Shown here: positions 51,142 to 59,603 of the stretch, in pieces
Layout of the letters: every line of letters starts with the position of its first letter
Numbering within the stretch: position 1 is the stretch's first letter
Source of the DNA: Kitasatospora herbaricolor
GTDB lineage: Bacteria > Actinomycetota > Actinomycetes > Streptomycetales > Streptomycetaceae
Length of the DNA: 64,000 nucleotides
Reading direction: 5' to 3'
Assembly (NCBI RefSeq): GCF_030813695.1
Contig: NZ_JAUSVA010000002.1
Location: 2,666,001-2,730,000 of the forward strand
Position numbers and translations under genes: made by a program
The notes under the pieces: model-generated
What the model was told of the DNA's origin: nothing
Database searches by the model: none
The model's input: only the letters and a program-made list of their open reading frames with translations

Positions 51142-51179
51142 TTAACATTTAGGAAACACAGAAGTCACCAACAGGAAAC
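51142..51179 (+). promoter_or_regulatory. Double GlnR box in the glnA promoter
   Basis: Four 5-mers at exact 6-base spacing: TTAAC (51142-51146), GAAAC (51153-51157), GTCAC (51164-51168) and GAAAC (51175-51179). This is the gTnAC-n6-GaAAc repeat of streptomycete GlnR sites, in duplicate as in known glnA promoters. Confidence 0.9.
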
Positions 51180-51371
51180 GGGCCGTTCCTAGGGTGAGGC
51201 GCATTCCGCACGGAGGAGGCACTCGAAGATCGCCCCGGTGAGTGGCTCCCCCCACAGCCCGGCGCGCCATCGACGCGGCGCAGCGATCTCCGGTCCTGCG
51301 CCCTTACGATCCAAGGACGAAACTCCCCACCAGCTGAAGCCGGTGGTCCCCTTTCGGAAAGGCCAGATGGA

Positions 51372-52784
51372 ATGTTCAACAACGCCGCCGAGGTCAAGCA
51401 GTACATCGCGGACAACGATGTGAAGTTCATCGACGTCCGGTTCTGCGACCTGCCAGGCGTCATGCAGCACTTCTCGGTGCCTGCGGCGACGTTCGACCCG
51501 GCCGAGACCCTGATGTTCGACGGCTCGTCGATCCGCGGGTTCCAGGCCATTCACGAGTCGGACATGGCACTCGTCCCCGACCTTGCCACGGCCCGCCTGG
51601 ACCCGTTCCGCAAGGAGAAGCACCTCAACATCAACTTCTTCATCCAGGACCCGATCACGGGCGAGGCCTACAGCCGCGACCCGCGCAACGTCGCCAAGAA
51701 GGCCGAGGCCTACCTGGCCTCCTCCGGCATCGCCGACACCGCCTTCTTCGGGCCCGAGGCCGAGTTCTACGTCTTCGACTCGGTGCGCTTCGAGACCAGC
51801 GCGAACGCCTCGTACTACCACATCGACTCCGAGGCCGGCGCCTGGAACAGCGGCTCCGCCGAGGGCGACGCGCGCGGCTACAAGGTGAAGTACAAGGGCG
51901 GGTACTTCCCCATCCCGCCGGTCGACCACTTCGCCGACCTGCGCGCCGAGATGTCGCTGGAGCTCGCGGCCGCCGGCCTGGAGGTCGAGCGCCAGCACCA
52001 CGAGGTCGGCACCGCCGGCCAGGCCGAGATCAACTACAAGTTCAACACCCTGCTGCACGCCGCCGACGACCTGATGCTGTTCAAGTACATCATCAAGAAC
52101 GTCGCCTGGCGCAACGGCAAGACCGCCACCTTCATGCCGAAGCCGATCTTCGGCGACAACGGCTCGGGCATGCACGTCCACCAGTCGCTGTGGACCGAGG
52201 GCTCCCCGCTGTTCTACGACGAGCAGGGCTACGCCGGGCTCTCCGACACCGCGCGCTACTACATCGGCGGCCTGCTCAAGCACGCGCCGTCGCTGCTCGC
52301 CTTCACCAACCCGTCGGTGAACTCGTACCACCGCCTGGTCCCCGGCTTCGAGGCCCCGGTCAACCTGGTGTACTCGCAGCGCAACCGCTCGGCCGCGATC
52401 CGCATCCCGATCACCGGCTCGAACGCCAAGGCCAAGCGCATCGAGTTCCGCGCGCCCGACCCGTCCTCCAACCCGTACCTCGCCTTCGCGGCGATGCTGA
52501 TGGCGGGCCTGGACGGCATCAAGAACAAGATCGAGCCGCTGGAGCCGGTCGACAAGGACCTGTACGAGCTCGCCCCCGACGAGCACGCGTCCGTCCCCCA
52601 GGTCCCGGCCTCGCTGCCGGCCGTGCTGGAGGCCCTGGAGGCCGACCACGAGTACCTGCTGGCCGGCGGCGTCTTCACGCCCGACCTGATCGAGACCTGG
52701 ATCGACTTCAAGCGCACCAACGAGATCGCCCCGATCGCACTGCGCCCGCACCCGCACGAGTTCGAGCTCTACTACGACCTCTGA
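51372..52784 (+). CDS. glnA: Glutamine synthetase type I
   Basis: The main ammonium-assimilating enzyme, joining glutamate and ammonia with ATP, as a dodecamer. The 470 residues show [23 protein letters not shown] (N-terminal latch and active-site region), [12 protein letters not shown] (metal Glu), [50 protein letters not shown] and [34 protein letters not shown]. The adenylylation Tyr is Y398 in [10 protein letters not shown], so it is the GSI-beta type under GlnE control. ATG 51372 is preceded by GAAAGG. The GlnR box upstream indicates nitrogen control. A perfect terminator follows. Confidence 0.97.
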   Translation: MFNNAAEVKQYIADNDVKFIDVRFCDLPGVMQHFSVPAATFDPAETLMFDGSSIRGFQAIHESDMALVPDLATARLDPFRKEKHLNINFFIQDPITGEAYSRDPRNVAKKAEAYLASSGIADTAFFGPEAEFYVFDSVRFETSANASYYHIDSEAGAWNSGSAEGDARGYKVKYKGGYFPIPPVDHFADLRAEMSLELAAAGLEVERQHHEVGTAGQAEINYKFNTLLHAADDLMLFKYIIKNVAWRNGKTATFMPKPIFGDNGSGMHVHQSLWTEGSPLFYDEQGYAGLSDTARYYIGGLLKHAPSLLAFTNPSVNSYHRLVPGFEAPVNLVYSQRNRSAAIRIPITGSNAKAKRIEFRAPDPSSNPYLAFAAMLMAGLDGIKNKIEPLEPVDKDLYELAPDEHASVPQVPASLPAVLEALEADHEYLLAGGVFTPDLIETWIDFKRTNEIAPIALRPHPHEFELYYDL

Positions 52785-52805
52785 GCGGGCGACCCCGCAC
52801 GCGGG

Positions 52806-52858
52806 CGGACCGATGGCCCCGCCGCCTCCCCACGGAGAGCGGCGGGGCCATCGGTCCG
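52806..52858 (+). terminator. Terminator after glnA
   Basis: A perfect 20-bp stem (52806-52825 with 52839-52858) with a 13-base loop, 22 bases after the glnA stop. Confidence 0.9.
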
Positions 52859-52958
52859 TCCGGCGCCGGGCCCGGGAGGCCGGGGGCCGGCCCGGGGGGA
52901 AGTGACCCGTCCGGGGGACATTCGGCCGAGCGGGCGTCAGGCCGTGGTGGGCGGGCCG

Positions 52959-54659
52959 ATGATGGGGCGCGTGGTGACGAAGGAGATCGGCGTCGGCCTG
53001 GTGCACTGGGCGCGGCGCCTGGAGGACGCGCGGCGGCGGGTCCGGACCGGGCAGAGCCCCGACCGGGTGCGGTACGCGGCCCAGTGCCGGCGTGAGGCGT
53101 TCAAGTACCTGGTGACGGCGTGCGGGGCGCTGAAGGGGTGGCCGGTGACGGCCCAGGTCGGTCCGGAGGCCGTCCGCGGGGCGCACCGGATCCTGCTCGC
53201 CGCCGACGGGCCGGAGATCCGCCGGATCCTGCCGCTGGTGACCGCGGCCGCCCAGCAGTACCGGATCCCGTCCCTGCACCTGGCGGAGGCCGTCGACGCC
53301 CTCTGCGTCGCGGAGGGGCGCCCGCAGGTCTACGGCACAGTCGAGGGCCATCCGGTCGCGGACGAGGCGCGGCTGCGGGCCAAGCGGGCGGCGCTCGGCC
53401 TGCCGCCGCCCGGGCCCGGAGCCGGCCGGGGCGGGGACCGCCGGGCCGGGGCGGGCCGCCCCGGTGACGCGGCCGCGCCGCAGGCGGCGCTCGGGCTGGA
53501 CGTGCTGGACGGGCTGCTCGCCGGCCTCCCGCCGGTGCCGGCGCTGCCCCGGACCGTCCGGCGGACCGTCGACGCGGACGCCGACTGGGCCTGCGCGTAC
53601 TGCGGCGGGCCGGCGCCGGCCGGCTCCGCGGAGATCGAGGTCAGGACCCGGGTCTGGCGGATCTGCCAGGCCTGCGCCAGGTGCCCGGACACTCCCGAGC
53701 AGCGGCTGCTGGACATGCTGCGCACCAAGGGCGGTGTCCCCGAGGCGACCGCCCTGGCCACCGCCTGGCTGGCCCGGCACGAGGGCTGGAAGCTCCCGTT
53801 GCGCTACGAGGAGCCGCGGACCCGGCCCAACCGCCGGCCGCAGCCCCGGTGGGCGCACATCCCCGAGACGGCCGTCAGCACGCTCGTCCTGCTGGCCGAG
53901 CGGCACCCCGCGAGACCGGCGCCCCGGCGGCGCGGGCAACCGGGGCCCCTGGGGCGACCGGGAGCGGCGATGCCGCCGCCCGCGACCGCGCCGGCCGCCG
54001 TGGTCCACCGGCATCCGGGGCTGCTGGTCTCCGTCAAGGCCGCGGCCCTGCTCGCGCTGGCACCCGCGCAGGCGCTGACCGCCAAGCAGGTCGGCACGGC
54101 CCTGCAGCTCGCGCCGGACACCCTGGCCGCGCACGGTCTCAGGGTGGGCAGCGCGGGCGAACTACGGGACGTCTTCCTCGACCCGCCGCCGTGGCTGCTG
54201 GAGTTCCACCGGCGGCTGACGGCCCAGCGGGCGGCGAACCGCGCCCGGCAGTGCGGCGCCGTCGTACCGGAGCAGCGGGCGGGCGGGGACGGTCCCCCGG
54301 CCGGGGCCGAGCAGGCGGGCGGGGAGGCCGTCGTGCCCGGTCCGCCGCACCCGGAGATGCTGGTCTCCGGCCGCGCCGAGCAGGTGCTGGCCCGGCCGCA
54401 CGGCACGGCGCTGCAGCCGGGCGCGGTCGCAAAGGCGCTGCAGACCGCCCACGCCACCATCGTCAAGCAGCGCCTGCGGGTACGCACGGTCGGCGAGCTG
54501 GCCGCGGTCTTCCACCGGCCGCCCGGCTGGCTGCTCGACTTCCACCGCAAGCTGGCCGCCGAGCGGGCGGCCAACCTGCTCAAGCAGTCAGGCCGCTCAA
54601 GCGGTCCGGCGGGGCCCGCGGCCTCCTGCCCGCGCGGAGTCACACGGGTGACGGGCTGA
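52959..54659 (+). CDS. Unrecognised zinc-ribbon protein with duplicated C-terminal domain
   Basis: A 566-residue protein I cannot assign. The N-terminal about 145 residues are helical (EIGVGLVHWARRLEDARRRVRTGQ; HLAEAVDALCVAEGRPQVYGT) and faintly recall DUF6624. A zinc-ribbon-like segment has CAYC at about 212-215 and CQAC at about 236-239. The C-terminal third holds two related units of about 80 residues, 112 apart: ALTAKQVGTALQLAPDTLAAHGLRVGSAGELRDVFLDPPPWLLEFHRRLTAQRAAN and ALQPGAVAKALQTAHATIVKQRLRVRTVGELAAVFHRPPGWLLDFHRKLAAERAAN. They look like small helical domains, possibly DNA-binding. Linkers are Pro/Ala/Gly-rich. The start is uncertain (ATG 52959, ATG 52962 or GTG 52902). Its last 20 bases overlap the convergent phosphatase gene. 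Confidence 0.65.
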   Translation: MMGRVVTKEIGVGLVHWARRLEDARRRVRTGQSPDRVRYAAQCRREAFKYLVTACGALKGWPVTAQVGPEAVRGAHRILLAADGPEIRRILPLVTAAAQQYRIPSLHLAEAVDALCVAEGRPQVYGTVEGHPVADEARLRAKRAALGLPPPGPGAGRGGDRRAGAGRPGDAAAPQAALGLDVLDGLLAGLPPVPALPRTVRRTVDADADWACAYCGGPAPAGSAEIEVRTRVWRICQACARCPDTPEQRLLDMLRTKGGVPEATALATAWLARHEGWKLPLRYEEPRTRPNRRPQPRWAHIPETAVSTLVLLAERHPARPAPRRRGQPGPLGRPGAAMPPPATAPAAVVHRHPGLLVSVKAAALLALAPAQALTAKQVGTALQLAPDTLAAHGLRVGSAGELRDVFLDPPPWLLEFHRRLTAQRAANRARQCGAVVPEQRAGGDGPPAGAEQAGGEAVVPGPPHPEMLVSGRAEQVLARPHGTALQPGAVAKALQTAHATIVKQRLRVRTVGELAAVFHRPPGWLLDFHRKLAAERAANLLKQSGRSSGPAGPAASCPRGVTRVTG

Positions 54660-55743
54660 GGGCCAGCACCGCGAGGTCGTCGTGCAGCCGGCCGGCGTAC
54701 GCGGCGACGTCCCGGTCGAGGAAGGCGACCACCAGGTCGGGTGCGGACGTCCCCAGCGAGCCGAGGCGGCCGGCCAGCGGGTAGAAGGTGCCGGCGGCGT
54801 CCCGGGCCTCGCTGACCCCGTCGGTGTGCACCAGCAGGGTGTGGCCCGGCGGCAGCGGCACCCCGGTGGTCACGGCCGGCTCGGCGGGGGCGGCCAGGTG
54901 GCCGAGGCCGAGCGGGAGTTCGTCGGGGCAGGAGACGACGGCCACGGCCGTGCCGGAGAGCACCAGCGGGGCGAGGTGCCCCCGGTTGATCACGTCCACC
55001 CGGCCGGACCCGGTGACGTACTCCAGCAGCACCGCCGTCACGAACAGCTCCTCGTCGCCCCGGTCGATGGCCTCGCGCATCACCGTGCGGTCCAGTTGTT
55101 CGGCCAGCTCGGCCAGGCAGGCGGTGTCGTGGGCGGCCGCGCGGAAGGCCCCGAGCACCTCCGCCACCGTCCGGACGGCCTCCAGTCCCTTGCCCCGGAC
55201 GTCCCCGAGCAGGAGCCGGACACCGAACCGGGTGTCGCAGAGCGCGTACAGGTCCCCGCCGACCCCCGCGTCCGCGTGCGCCGCGCGGTACAGGGCGGCC
55301 ACCCGAAGGTCGCCGGCCCGCTCGGGCACCGGGCGCAGCACCGCGCGCTGCAGGGTCTCGGCGACGGTCCGGGCCCGGACCAGGCTCCGCTCCTGCCGGG
55401 TCCGCTGCCAGGCCAGCGCGGTGCCCATCCCTCCGGAGAGCAGCGTGGCGACGTAGATCCAGATGTGGTGCTGCTCGTCCAGATGGCCGGCGCGCGCGGC
55501 GAGGGCGATCTGGAGGCCGATCACACCGGCCGTGGACAGCAACGCCACCCTGGGTCCGTAGCTGAAGGCGACCACGACCGGGATCGGGGTGAGCAGGAAG
55601 CCGGCCGCGACGGCGCCGGGGAACGCGGCCTCGGCGACGATGTCGACGAGGAGCAGCAGAATCGGCAGCCACGCCACCCAGCGTGGGGCCTGCACACCCG
55701 GCGGGGCGGCCGGCCGCGGGGCCGGGCGGTTCGCAACGGGCAC
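54640..55743 (-). CDS. Membrane-anchored PP2C-type (SpoIIE family) serine phosphatase
   Basis: A 367-residue phosphatase. The N-terminal part has three or four membrane helices (about 23-60 and 65-113: RWVAWLPILLLLVDIVAEAAFPG, VALLSTAGVIGLQIALAA, WIYVATLLSGGMGTALAW). A short coiled linker (RTRQERSLVRARTVAETLQRAVLRP) leads to the SpoIIE domain. Metal motifs are GGDLY (162-166), GDVRGKG (180-186), HTDGVSEARD and a final DDLAVLAL. Such proteins act in sigma or anti-sigma partner switching or on other phosphoproteins. The target here is unknown. GTG 55743 has GGAGG nine bases upstream. The 3' ends of this gene and the zinc-ribbon gene overlap. Confidence 0.88.
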   Translation of the reverse strand: MPVANRPAPRPAAPPGVQAPRWVAWLPILLLLVDIVAEAAFPGAVAAGFLLTPIPVVVAFSYGPRVALLSTAGVIGLQIALAARAGHLDEQHHIWIYVATLLSGGMGTALAWQRTRQERSLVRARTVAETLQRAVLRPVPERAGDLRVAALYRAAHADAGVGGDLYALCDTRFGVRLLLGDVRGKGLEAVRTVAEVLGAFRAAAHDTACLAELAEQLDRTVMREAIDRGDEELFVTAVLLEYVTGSGRVDVINRGHLAPLVLSGTAVAVVSCPDELPLGLGHLAAPAEPAVTTGVPLPPGHTLLVHTDGVSEARDAAGTFYPLAGRLGSLGTSAPDLVVAFLDRDVAAYAGRLHDDLAVLALSPSPV

Positions 55744-55943
55744 GGCTCGGGCCTCCTGCGGTGCGGGAGCGGTCGGCGGCCCGGCGGCTGCCGACCGGCG
55801 GCCGGGGTGCCGGCCACCGCTCCCATCGTCGCGTATGTCACCGTTCGCCGGGTTCCCGTCACCCCGCCCGCCGGACCGGTCACGGGCCGCCGGACGCCTG
55901 CGGCTCCGGTGGCCCGTGGCTCCCGCCCGGGCGGGCAGCGGTG

Positions 55944-57161
55944 TCAGCGCAGCGTGACCGGGAGGGTCTCGAAGCCGCGCAGGACGAGACGGTCGCGCCG
56001 GGTCGGCGCACCGGCGGGGGCCAGCCGGGGGAAGCGGCGGAGCAGCGCGGGCACGGCCACGGCCGACTCCAGTTTCGCCAGCTGCGCGCCGAGGCAGTAG
56101 TGCGCGCCGCCGCCGAAGCTCAGCGGCTGGCTGTCCCCGCGGGTGGGGTCGAAGACCTCGGGGCGCTCGTAGCGGTCGGGGTCCCGGTTGGCGGCCCCGA
56201 TCAGCACGAACACCGCGCTGCCGGGCGGGGTCTCCACCCCCTCGACGGCGAGGCCGGGCGCGAGGGCGATCCGGGAGGTGAGCTGGACCGGGGAGTCGTA
56301 GCGCAGGACCTCGTCGGTGAGGCCGGCCGGGGTGACGGCGCCGTCCAGCAGGCCCGCGGCGGCCTCCGGGTGCTCGAAGAGCAGGGCGAGGCCGTTGCCG
56401 AGCAGGTTGGTGGTGGTCTCGAAGCCCGCCACCAGCAGCAGCACCAGGTTGGCCAGCAGCTCCTGCTCCGACAACCGGGTGTCGTCGGCCGCCGCCACCT
56501 CGACCAGCGCGCTGACCAGGTCGTCCTTGGGGCGGGCTCGGCGTTCCGCGGCGAGTTCGGTGAAGTACCCGGCCAGTTCGTCGGCCGCCTCGTCGGCGGC
56601 CGTCAGCTCGGAGGGGTCGGCGATGAACTCCAGGGCGGTGGTCAGGTCGGCGGCGAGGCCGCGGAACCGGTAGCGGTCGGCCTCCGGGACGCCGAGCAGT
56701 TCGCAGATCACGCCGACCGGCAGCCGGAAGGCGAAGCCGTCCATGAAGTCGACGGGGCCGCCGTCCGCCCCCTGGGCGGCCATCCCGTCCAGCAGGGCGT
56801 CGACGGCGGCGACCACGGCCGGCTCCAGCGCCGCCACCCGGCGGGCGGTGAAGACCGAGGCGATCAGCGACCGGACCCTGGCGTGGTGCGGGGCGTTGCT
56901 CTCCAGGACGGAGCGGCTGAGCAGCACCGCGGAGGAGTGGTTCAGGAACTCCGGGTCGAAGTCGGCCCGCATCCCGTGGTCGGCGACGCCGAAGGCGGGG
57001 TTGCGCAGGACCTGGTTGGCCGCCCGGTGGCCGACCGCCATGGCCATGCCGGGGCCGCAGGGCGCGACCGGTCCGAGGGCGTGCGCCCGCCGGTAGAGCG
57101 GGTAGGGGTCGGCCCGGCCCTCCCGGCCCATCAGCTGCCCGATGATCGCTTCGCCGTCCAT
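55944..57161 (-). CDS. Cytochrome P450
   Basis: A 405-residue soluble bacterial P450. All landmarks are present: the I-helix oxygen-activation motif AGFETTT (245-251), the K-helix E284-V-L-R287, the PERF-like region VFDPTRGDSQPLSFG and the heme-binding loop FGGGAHYCLGAQLAK with proximal Cys C356. The ALEFIADPSEL and RPKDDLVSALV segments fit the CYP107-like streptomycete group, but the subfamily is not determined. ATG 57161 has GGGGGAAG upstream. No ferredoxin or biosynthetic genes adjoin, so the substrate is open. It is divergent from an ArsC-like gene. Confidence 0.93.
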   Translation of the reverse strand: MDGEAIIGQLMGREGRADPYPLYRRAHALGPVAPCGPGMAMAVGHRAANQVLRNPAFGVADHGMRADFDPEFLNHSSAVLLSRSVLESNAPHHARVRSLIASVFTARRVAALEPAVVAAVDALLDGMAAQGADGGPVDFMDGFAFRLPVGVICELLGVPEADRYRFRGLAADLTTALEFIADPSELTAADEAADELAGYFTELAAERRARPKDDLVSALVEVAAADDTRLSEQELLANLVLLLVAGFETTTNLLGNGLALLFEHPEAAAGLLDGAVTPAGLTDEVLRYDSPVQLTSRIALAPGLAVEGVETPPGSAVFVLIGAANRDPDRYERPEVFDPTRGDSQPLSFGGGAHYCLGAQLAKLESAVAVPALLRRFPRLAPAGAPTRRDRLVLRGFETLPVTLR

Positions 57162-57276
57162 CCGCTTCCCCCTCCGCCGGCTCCGGTCCACCCGGTAGAA
57201 CCGTGGCCGCCCGGCGCGGAGTTCCCGCGCACCGGCGCTGCGTCGGCGGGGCACGCACGGTGGGTACCCTGACGGC

Positions 57277-57642
57277 ATGGAGATCTGGATCAACCCACGC
57301 TGCGGCAAATGCCGGTCCGCGCTCACCGAGCTGGAGGCCGTCGGGGCCGAGTACACCGTGCGGCGCTATCTGGAGGATCCGCCCTCGGCCGCCGAACTGG
57401 AGCAGGTGCTGGAGCGGCTCTCGCTCGAACCGTGGGACATCACCCGCCTGGACGAGCAGGCCGCCAAGGACGCCGGGATGAAGCAGTGGACGCGCGAGCC
57501 GGGCGACCGGGCCCGCTGGATCGCGGCCCTGGCCGAGCACCCGATCCTGATCCAGCGCCCGATCATCACGGCGGACGACGGCCACGCGATCGTCGCGCGG
57601 ACGCCGGAGGCCGTGAAGTCCGTCCTGCCCGCCAAGGGCTGA
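57277..57642 (+). CDS. ArsC/Spx-family protein (arsenate reductase-like)
   Basis: A 121-residue thioredoxin-fold protein of the ArsC family. The N-terminal motif is NPRCGKCRSAL with C9 and C12, then YTVRRYLEDPPSAAELEQVL, and the conserved LIQRPIITADDGHAIVARTPEAV in which the Arg fits the anion-binding loop. In true glutaredoxin-linked ArsC only the first Cys is needed, so the CxxC arrangement suggests either arsenate reduction or a redox/Spx-like role. No arsenic resistance genes are nearby. ATG 57277 follows TACCCT by 6 bases with no ribosome site, so a leaderless transcript is likely. Confidence 0.85.
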   Translation: MEIWINPRCGKCRSALTELEAVGAEYTVRRYLEDPPSAAELEQVLERLSLEPWDITRLDEQAAKDAGMKQWTREPGDRARWIAALAEHPILIQRPIITADDGHAIVARTPEAVKSVLPAKG

Positions 57643-57671
57643 GCCCCGGGCCACGGCCCCGCTCCCGCCGT

Positions 57672-57696
57672 CCCGTGCGGCCGCCGGCCGCACGGG
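57672..57696. terminator. Bidirectional stem-loop between the ArsC-like and PNPOx-like genes
   Basis: CCCGTGCGGCC (57672-57682) and GGCCGCACGGG (57686-57696) form a perfect 11-bp stem with a 3-base loop between convergent genes. Confidence 0.75.
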
Positions 57697-58167
57697 TCAG
57701 TCCCGCCGGACGGTGCCGACCGGCTCGCCGGGCCGCCAGGAGCGGATCACCAGGACACCCTCCTCGACCGTGGTCAGCACCGCCTGGTCGAGTTCCAGCC
57801 GGAAGGCGTGGAACGGGCCCGGCGGCGCGGTGGGCAGCTCCGACTCGTACGCCGTCAGCTCGACCTCGTCGGTGATCTCCACCGCCCGGCCGGCGAGCTT
57901 GGCGTCGCCGTCCGCCATCGTGCCGTCCCCCGGGTTGCTGTGCAGGGCGAAGCGCCCGTCCCGCCGGAGGTCGTGGGCCTTCACGGCCCCGTACATCGAA
58001 CCGAGCGTCAGGTCCGCGCCGATGAAGCGCACCTCCGTACCGCTCACCCTGGGCGCGCCGTCGAGCCGGAGCGTCGCCAGCACATGGTGCCGTGCGGCCT
58101 CGAAGCGGGCCCGCACGGCGGGGGCCAGGTCCGGTGCCTGCTGCTCGAAATCCTGCCAGGTAGCCAT
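57697..58167 (-). CDS. Pyridoxamine 5'-phosphate oxidase-like flavin/F420-binding protein
   Basis: A 156-residue split beta-barrel protein: MATWQDFEQQAPDLAPAVRARFEAARHHVLATLRLDGAPRVSGTEVRFIGADLTLGSMYGAVKAHDLRRDGRFALHSNPGDGTMADGDAKLAGRAVEITD is the usual pattern (HHVLATLR.DGAPR.S, K..DL.RD.R.AL). It lacks the full PdxH phosphate site and more probably belongs to the actinobacterial flavin/deazaflavin-dependent group that reduces or binds small metabolites. The substrate is unknown. ATG 58167 begins the fold. A longer reading adds only 14 unrelated residues. Confidence 0.85.
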   Translation of the reverse strand: MATWQDFEQQAPDLAPAVRARFEAARHHVLATLRLDGAPRVSGTEVRFIGADLTLGSMYGAVKAHDLRRDGRFALHSNPGDGTMADGDAKLAGRAVEITDEVELTAYESELPTAPPGPFHAFRLELDQAVLTTVEEGVLVIRSWRPGEPVGTVRRD

Positions 58168-58325
58168 GCCGCCAGTCTCGCACCGGGCTCCGACAGGGAG
58201 CCGTGGCAACGGGCCCCGGCGGCGAGCCGTGAAGAGGGCCGCCGGCGAGGCGCGGTGACGACAGGCCGCGGGCGGGGCACGGTGACGACGGGCCCGCCCC
58301 GCGGGGCCGGTGCCACACTGGGCGG

Positions 58326-58877
58326 ATGAGCGACACGACCTACATCGCGTTCCTGCGGGCCGTCAACGTGGGCGGACGCACCGTGAAGATGGAGCGGCTG
58401 CGCGAGCTGTTCACCGAGCTGGGGCTGGGCGAGGTCCGCAGCTACATCCAGAGCGGGAACGTCTTCTTCCGCACCGGGGAGAGCGACCGGGCGGCGCTGA
58501 CCCGGCGGATCGAGCAGCACCTGGAGGCCTCCCTCGACTACCCCGTGCCGACCATGCTGCGCACGGTGGACGAGGTCGCGGCCTTGCTCGACGCCGAGCC
58601 GTTCGCCGGCCACGAGGCCGGGCCGGACACCCGGCTGGTGGTGGTGTTCCTCTCCGAACCCCTGCCCGACGGCTACGAGCTGCCGCAGCGGTCCGCCAAG
58701 GGCGACTACGAGATCGTCGGCGCCGACCCGGGCGCGGCGTACGTGGTGATGCACCTGCAGAGCGGCCGGATGAGCACCAATCCGGGGGCCGTCTTCGGCA
58801 AGTCGTACCCGGGTCAGGGCACGGGGCGGTTCCTGCACACCCTGCACAAGATCCTGGCCGCGGCCCGGAAGGCCTGA
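58326..58877 (+). CDS. DUF1697 domain-containing protein
   Basis: A 183-residue protein with a complete DUF1697 pattern: YIAFLRAVNVGGRTVKMERLRELFTELGLGEVRSYIQSGNVFFRT at the N-terminus, then a helical middle and a C-terminal GKSYPGQGTGRFLHTLHKILAAAR. The FLR.VNVGG and YIQSGNV motifs are diagnostic. The fold is a ferredoxin-like duplication but no biochemical role is established. ATG 58326 has CACACT 6 bases upstream and no clear ribosome site. It lies alone between two unrelated genes. Confidence 0.92.
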   Translation: MSDTTYIAFLRAVNVGGRTVKMERLRELFTELGLGEVRSYIQSGNVFFRTGESDRAALTRRIEQHLEASLDYPVPTMLRTVDEVAALLDAEPFAGHEAGPDTRLVVVFLSEPLPDGYELPQRSAKGDYEIVGADPGAAYVVMHLQSGRMSTNPGAVFGKSYPGQGTGRFLHTLHKILAAARKA

Positions 58878-59019
58878 CGGCCGGACCTCGCCGGGACGGT
58901 CGGGCGGCGACGGGACCGATGGGGCGCGACGGGACGGAAGGAACGGCCGGCGGACGGACGGCCGCCGGCGGACCACCGGCTTCTGGACAGTGCGGTCCGG
59001 GCGGCCCGACAATCAGCGC

Positions 59020-59565
59020 ATGAGCACTCCTGATTTCCGGACCCGGGTGGAACGCCCGTCCGAGGCCGAGCGGGAGCTGGCGCTCGAAGTGCTGCGTGAG
59101 GGCGCCGGGAGCGGCCGGCTGTCGCACCACACCTTCATGACCCGGATGGAGATCGTCCTCCAGGCCCGCAGCCGGGCCGAGCTGGACGCCGTGCTGGCCG
59201 ACCTGCCGGGCGGCCGGCCGGTGTCCCGCCTGCTGCTGCGGACGGTGGGCCGGTTCTCGGCCTTCGGGGTCGGCCTGCGGGACGCCTGGCGGCTGGAGCG
59301 GCTGCCGGGCCTGCAACTGCCGGAGGCGGGCAGCGGACTGCTGACGATCGGCCGGCTCCCCGGCTCGGGCCTGCGGCTGAGCGACTCCTCGGTCTCGCGC
59401 GCCCATGCCGAACTGCGGCGCGAGGGCGCGGGCTGGGTCCTGTACGACCTGGGTTCGACGAACGGGACGCATGTGAACGGGCGGCGGGTGGCCGGCGCGG
59501 TCCGGGTCCGCCCCGGTGACCAGGTGCGCTTCGGTGACCTGGAGTTCCGGCTGGCCGCCGGCTGA
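59020..59565 (+). CDS. DUF1707 and FHA domain-containing protein
   Basis: A 181-residue soluble protein joining two domains. Residues 8-65 form a DUF1707-like region (RVERPSEAERELALEVLREGAGSGRLSHHTFMTRMEIVLQARSRAELDAVLADLP). Residues about 100-178 form a forkhead-associated domain that binds phosphothreonine, with G111-R112, S126-R127-A-H129 and STNGT (146-150) intact. It probably reads the output of a Ser/Thr kinase, perhaps in balance with a phosphatase such as the PP2C protein at 54.6 kb (inference). ATG 59020 lies 6 bases after GACAAT and lacks a ribosome site. Confidence 0.9.
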   Translation: MSTPDFRTRVERPSEAERELALEVLREGAGSGRLSHHTFMTRMEIVLQARSRAELDAVLADLPGGRPVSRLLLRTVGRFSAFGVGLRDAWRLERLPGLQLPEAGSGLLTIGRLPGSGLRLSDSSVSRAHAELRREGAGWVLYDLGSTNGTHVNGRRVAGAVRVRPGDQVRFGDLEFRLAAG

Positions 59566-59603
59566 GCCGCGGCGGCCTGCGCACCCGGCGGCCCCGCCGG
59601 GGG

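Larger units (their letters stand above)
50970..51371. other. Divergent control region, RDD gene / glnA
   Basis: 402 bases without a gene. It holds a DasR-like palindrome (51051-51066) and a double GlnR box (51142-51179), listed separately. TAGGGT (51190-51195) just downstream of the GlnR box is a likely glnA -10 element, giving a leader of roughly 170 bases. Confidence 0.7.

Noticed and set aside
50111-51145. Plus-strand frames across the DUF4191-RDD gap
   Set aside because: The translations are built from short DNA repeats and continue antisense through the RDD gene. They do not resemble a protein.
54139-54432. Possible second gene antisense to the zinc-ribbon protein
   Set aside because: No ribosome site, low-complexity translation and full overlap with the sense frame, which has internal duplication as evidence of coding.
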